From the NCBI GenBank assembly GCA_029204225.1, contig CM055104.1, forward strand, positions 38,432,527 to 38,496,526: a stretch of DNA of 64,000 bases, given 5' to 3'. The notes under the pieces were generated by a model. The model saw only the letters and a program-made list of their open reading frames with translations, did not search any database and had not been told where the DNA came from. This DNA comes from Diphasiastrum complanatum (Eukaryota; Streptophyta; Lycopodiopsida; Lycopodiales; Lycopodiaceae). A program made the translations under genes and the position numbers. This document shows, piece by piece, positions 60,859 to 64,000 of this stretch; position 1 is the first letter of the stretch, and each line of letters begins with the position of its first letter.

Positions 60859-61015
60859 TTTTGCCTGTCACAAATCATGTGTAAAAATACAGTGTCACCT
60901 TTTTTGCCTGTGGAAATTTACTTGTATTTATGCAGACAGTCGTGTTTTATTCGCCTGTCTTATTTTACATGTAAATATGTAGACTGTGCGACAATATGAG
61001 TAAAAATGCAGCAGC

Positions 61016-64000
61016 ATGAATGGAGGCAGATTAACATAGGATATAGGAGAGTAAAGGAGATAAATCCAACACATACTTAGATTGAAAAATAAATAGCCCC
61101 TGTGCCACTCTCCATACCTCAATCCCAAGATAAAATTGTAGTGAACCAAAATCTTTCATATCAAACTTTGATGAGAGATCTTTCTTGATTCCCTGAATCA
61201 TACTATAATCTGATCCTGTAATTACAAGATCATCCACATATATCACTACAATTACAATATGAGTATCCCTAATCAAAACATAAAGTGTATGCTCCGAACT
61301 ACTTCTCTGAAAGCCAAGATCCTCAAAGTATGTGTCAATCCTCGTGTACCATGCCTTGAGTGCTTGCATAAGTCCATATAGTGCCTTGTCGCCTGCAAAC
61401 CTTGTTTTCATGTCCTACTACTATGCATCCCTTTGGTTGCTCCATGACTTCTTCCTCTAGAAATCCATTCAGGAATGCATTTGTTGAATATCCCATCCAA
61501 ACTGAGCTGCCAATGATAAAACCGTCCTCATAGTAGTAGACTTAGCAACTAGTGCAAAAGTTTCTTCATATTCAATACCTTCATGTTGAGCATAACCTTT
61601 TGCAACCAATCTTGCCTTATGCTTATCTATAGAACCATCTGATTTGTACTTAGTTCTATAGACCCACTTGCATCCAATGGCCTTTTTATCTATAGGTAAA
61701 TGAACAAGTCTCCAAGTCTTGTTCTTCATGATTGAATTGTACTTTCCATCCACAGCTTTTCTCCAAATATCCTCTTTTCAGCCTCTCTAAAAGTAGATGG
61801 ATCGTTGGTTTCTAATATTGTGGCCATATATGCAAAATATACATCCCCATCTTCATGATGATCCTCCTGACGATCTTGATCTTCATGTTGCTTTTCAAAT
61901 CTAGCCAAATCCTAGTTACATGCATACTGGTGGACTCTCCCTGTTCCATAATGACACTATCCTTGATAGTTTCATAGTACCATCTAGACAATCTTCTAGT
62001 TTCTAATGTAGGATTTTCCTATCTCAACCAAAGTCACTTTAGGTTCTTGGATTGGCATAATCGATACATGTGTCGGTTCAAGTTCCTGTAATAACTTGTC
62101 AAATAATATAGGGATTCCTCCATCTTGATCCTTATCAAAATATACCTCTGTATCTTTATGAGTTGCCTCCTCATCAAAGACTACATCCCTACTTATGATT
62201 ATTTTCTTACCCTCCATGTCATATAACCTATATCCCTTTTTTTGACTATCATAACCAAGAAATAAACACCTAGTCACAAACCAATTTGCTCTCGGAATTC
62301 TTAGGTATGTAAGAATAAGCAAGACTCCCAAACACTCTCAAATGACTTACATCTGGCTTCCGACCCGTGTAAGCTTCCTCTGGAGTTCGATTCTCTACAA
62401 CCTTTGTAGGACTTCGATTCAAAAGATAAACCGACATTTTAACTACTTCACCCCAAAACATATTTGGAAGTTTTTTTACTCTTGAGCATACTCCTCGCAG
62501 TTTCCACTATAGACTGGTTCTTTCTTTTCGCAACTCCATTTTGTTAAGGCATGTCCGTGTTTGCAAATTGTCTCTTTATACCATAATCCTTGCAAAACAC
62601 CTGAAATTTCGTAGAAAGATACTCTCCCCCTTTGTCCAAACGAAGTGTCTTAATTTGTCTATCTGTTTCTTTCTCCACTTGTGTCTTAAACCATGTGAAA
62701 TATTTGAATGCTTCACCCTTATTCTTCAGAAGATAAATCCAGGTCTTCCTAGAATAATATGTATGAACAAGTTCTAGAACATTTTCCACCATGAATGTAC
62801 TAGGCAAAAATTTCTTCATATGATGCTTACCTAAGACACAACCTTCACAAACCTTGTGATCAGAAACAACTTGAGGTAACCACGTTAAATTTTCTCAAGA
62901 CTTGTAGACTTTTGTAATTCAGATGTCCAAACCTCTCGTGCCATAACTTACTCAATGATCCAATATCTGCAACACTTGCATGATGATCCACCACCTGAGC
63001 TTGAAGTTTGTACAACCGCCCTACAAATATGCCCTTAGCTACTACTTCATTATTTTTCCTCTTGATGAGACACCATTGTTCATCAAACTGCACCACCATG
63101 TGTTGCTTTGCAATAACTGATATTGAGAGTAAGTTTTTCTTGATTCCTGGTACATAAAGCACATCCTTTATGTTTCCAATCTTCCCTGAAAGTAGTTGTA
63201 CTTGTGATTTTCGAACTCCCTTTATATGATATGTATAGTTGTCTCCCAACTTCACATTTGACCCATCATCTAGTTTTTGAAAATTAGATAGCCAGTTTTG
63301 CCTAGGTGTCATGTGCTTTGAAGCTCCTGAATCAATGAACTAATACTCTCCTTCCTTCGAGAATCCACCACCAGAAGATGTCAATGCCGAAAACAACTCA
63401 TAGTCTTTAAGATTCAAAGCACTCAATTTTGCATTAGATGTTTCTTCTTCTTTAGCAAAATTCTTGTCCTGCTTTTTCTTGAACTTGTTGTGCCAACACT
63501 CCTTTGCATAATGTCCTGATGTTCCGCAAATAAAGCAGTTTCCTTTTCAAACCACTTTCTTTCCATCTTCTGATCGATTCGATTGATTCTCCTCCATATC
63601 TTGCTGCTTCTTCTTCCCTTTGTCACCCTTCTTGGAACTTTGCTCTTGCTTCTTTGCCAGAAATGCATGTTCCTTGAAATCGTCGTTGTTGACAATATTG
63701 TCTCATTTCTTCCTATAATAAGATGGCATTTAGCTCATTGAAAGAAGGTCTCATTTCTCTTAATGATAGCATCATTACAAAATTTTGCTAGGCCAAAGGT
63801 AGACTATTAAGTACAATGGATACCAACACTGAATCTTGAACACTTTCTCCAACTGCATTAAGTTGTCCTCTCAAATCTTTCACCCGAGTAAAGTAGTCCG
63901 TTACTGATTCACCTGTACTTATCTTCAATGTATGAAGCTTATTAGTCAAGAACAAGATCTCTGACTGATTTACCTTCTCCTACAAGTTCTTTAGTATATC
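61016..64000 (-). mobile_element. Ty1/copia element E, running off the right edge
   Basis: In minus-strand order from the edge: UBN2-type gag (64000-63700), zinc-knuckle region (about 63540-63490), protease and GAG-pre-integrase (63312-62860; LYVPGIKKNLLSISVIAKQH, LWHERFGHLNYKSLQVL), integrase (62819-62000; YLLNRSPTKVVENRTPEEAY), RT (61753-61100; GCKWVYRTKYKSDGSIDKHK, IYVDDLVITGSDYSMI). RNase H is missing: RT sequence stops at about 61060 and meets the inverted-repeat arm. It is a different lineage from A2 and B, with several breaks. Confidence 0.8.

Larger units (their letters stand above)
60105..61015. repeat. Large inverted repeat, arms 60105-60270 and 60863-61015
   Basis: The left arm ('gcatttttactcatgttgtcg', 'ataagacaggcgaataaaac', 'cataaatacaagtaaatttcc') is found reversed in the right arm. 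Both arms end against copia coding sequence: fragment D on the left, element E on the right. The arms are probably two facing LTR copies. 'gcgaaaaagacgacact' words give them a flavour like LTR-T, but identity with LTR-T was not established. Confidence 0.7.

Overview
This window looks like intergenic and intronic DNA from a land plant with a large, repeat-filled genome. I favour a conifer or other gymnosperm, but no sequence here settles the lineage. The reasons are: only two host genes in 64 kb; a plant AMT2-type ammonium transporter exon with none of its upstream exons in the preceding 25 kb; a second gene with a 4.5 kb first intron; and decayed Ty1/copia and Ty3/gypsy elements of several families inserted into and recombined with each other.

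Layout. 1-4097: minus-strand gypsy-type DNA with a tRNA-Asp primer site, a leader full of degenerate repeats and an LTR; near its left end lie three stem-loops with different stems but the same loop. 4098-6710: no gene; short repeats and a T/G homopolymer. 6711-7262: Helitron helicase remnant. 7263-12981: two copia fragments joined head to tail on the minus strand. 12982-16221: an LTR family ('LTR-T') in two facing copies around a second Helitron scrap and a strongly shortened copia element. 16222-24412: a tandem array of a ~1.6-2.3 kb non-coding unit, each unit with long CT microsatellite tracts. 25428-25966: last exon of the AMT2-type transporter, with a 110-bp tandem duplication across its stop codon. 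26691-28153: two gypsy integrase scraps pointing toward each other with an LTR-T copy between them. 28154-35461: a gypsy element (LTR, extra 3' region, pol). 35462-38000: leader, primer site and LTR of a further family ('LTR-X'), then tandem repeats. 39345-47350: a five-exon gene for a 495-residue coiled-coil protein of unknown function, with a tRNA-derived SINE and a tandem duplication just upstream. 47738-48706: minisatellite and a fold-back element. 50133-64000: four copia elements or fragments (C, B, D, E), nested and mutually truncated; E runs off the right edge.

Only the transporter exon and the coiled-coil gene look like functional host genes. Three things deserve a second look: the covarying stem-loops in two gypsy LTR-like sequences; the tandem CT-tract array, whose members show a stepwise series of internal deletions; and the repeated finding of LTR-T or similar LTR DNA at the centre of inverted arrangements. 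I found no tRNA or rRNA gene, CRISPR array or bacterial-type feature.
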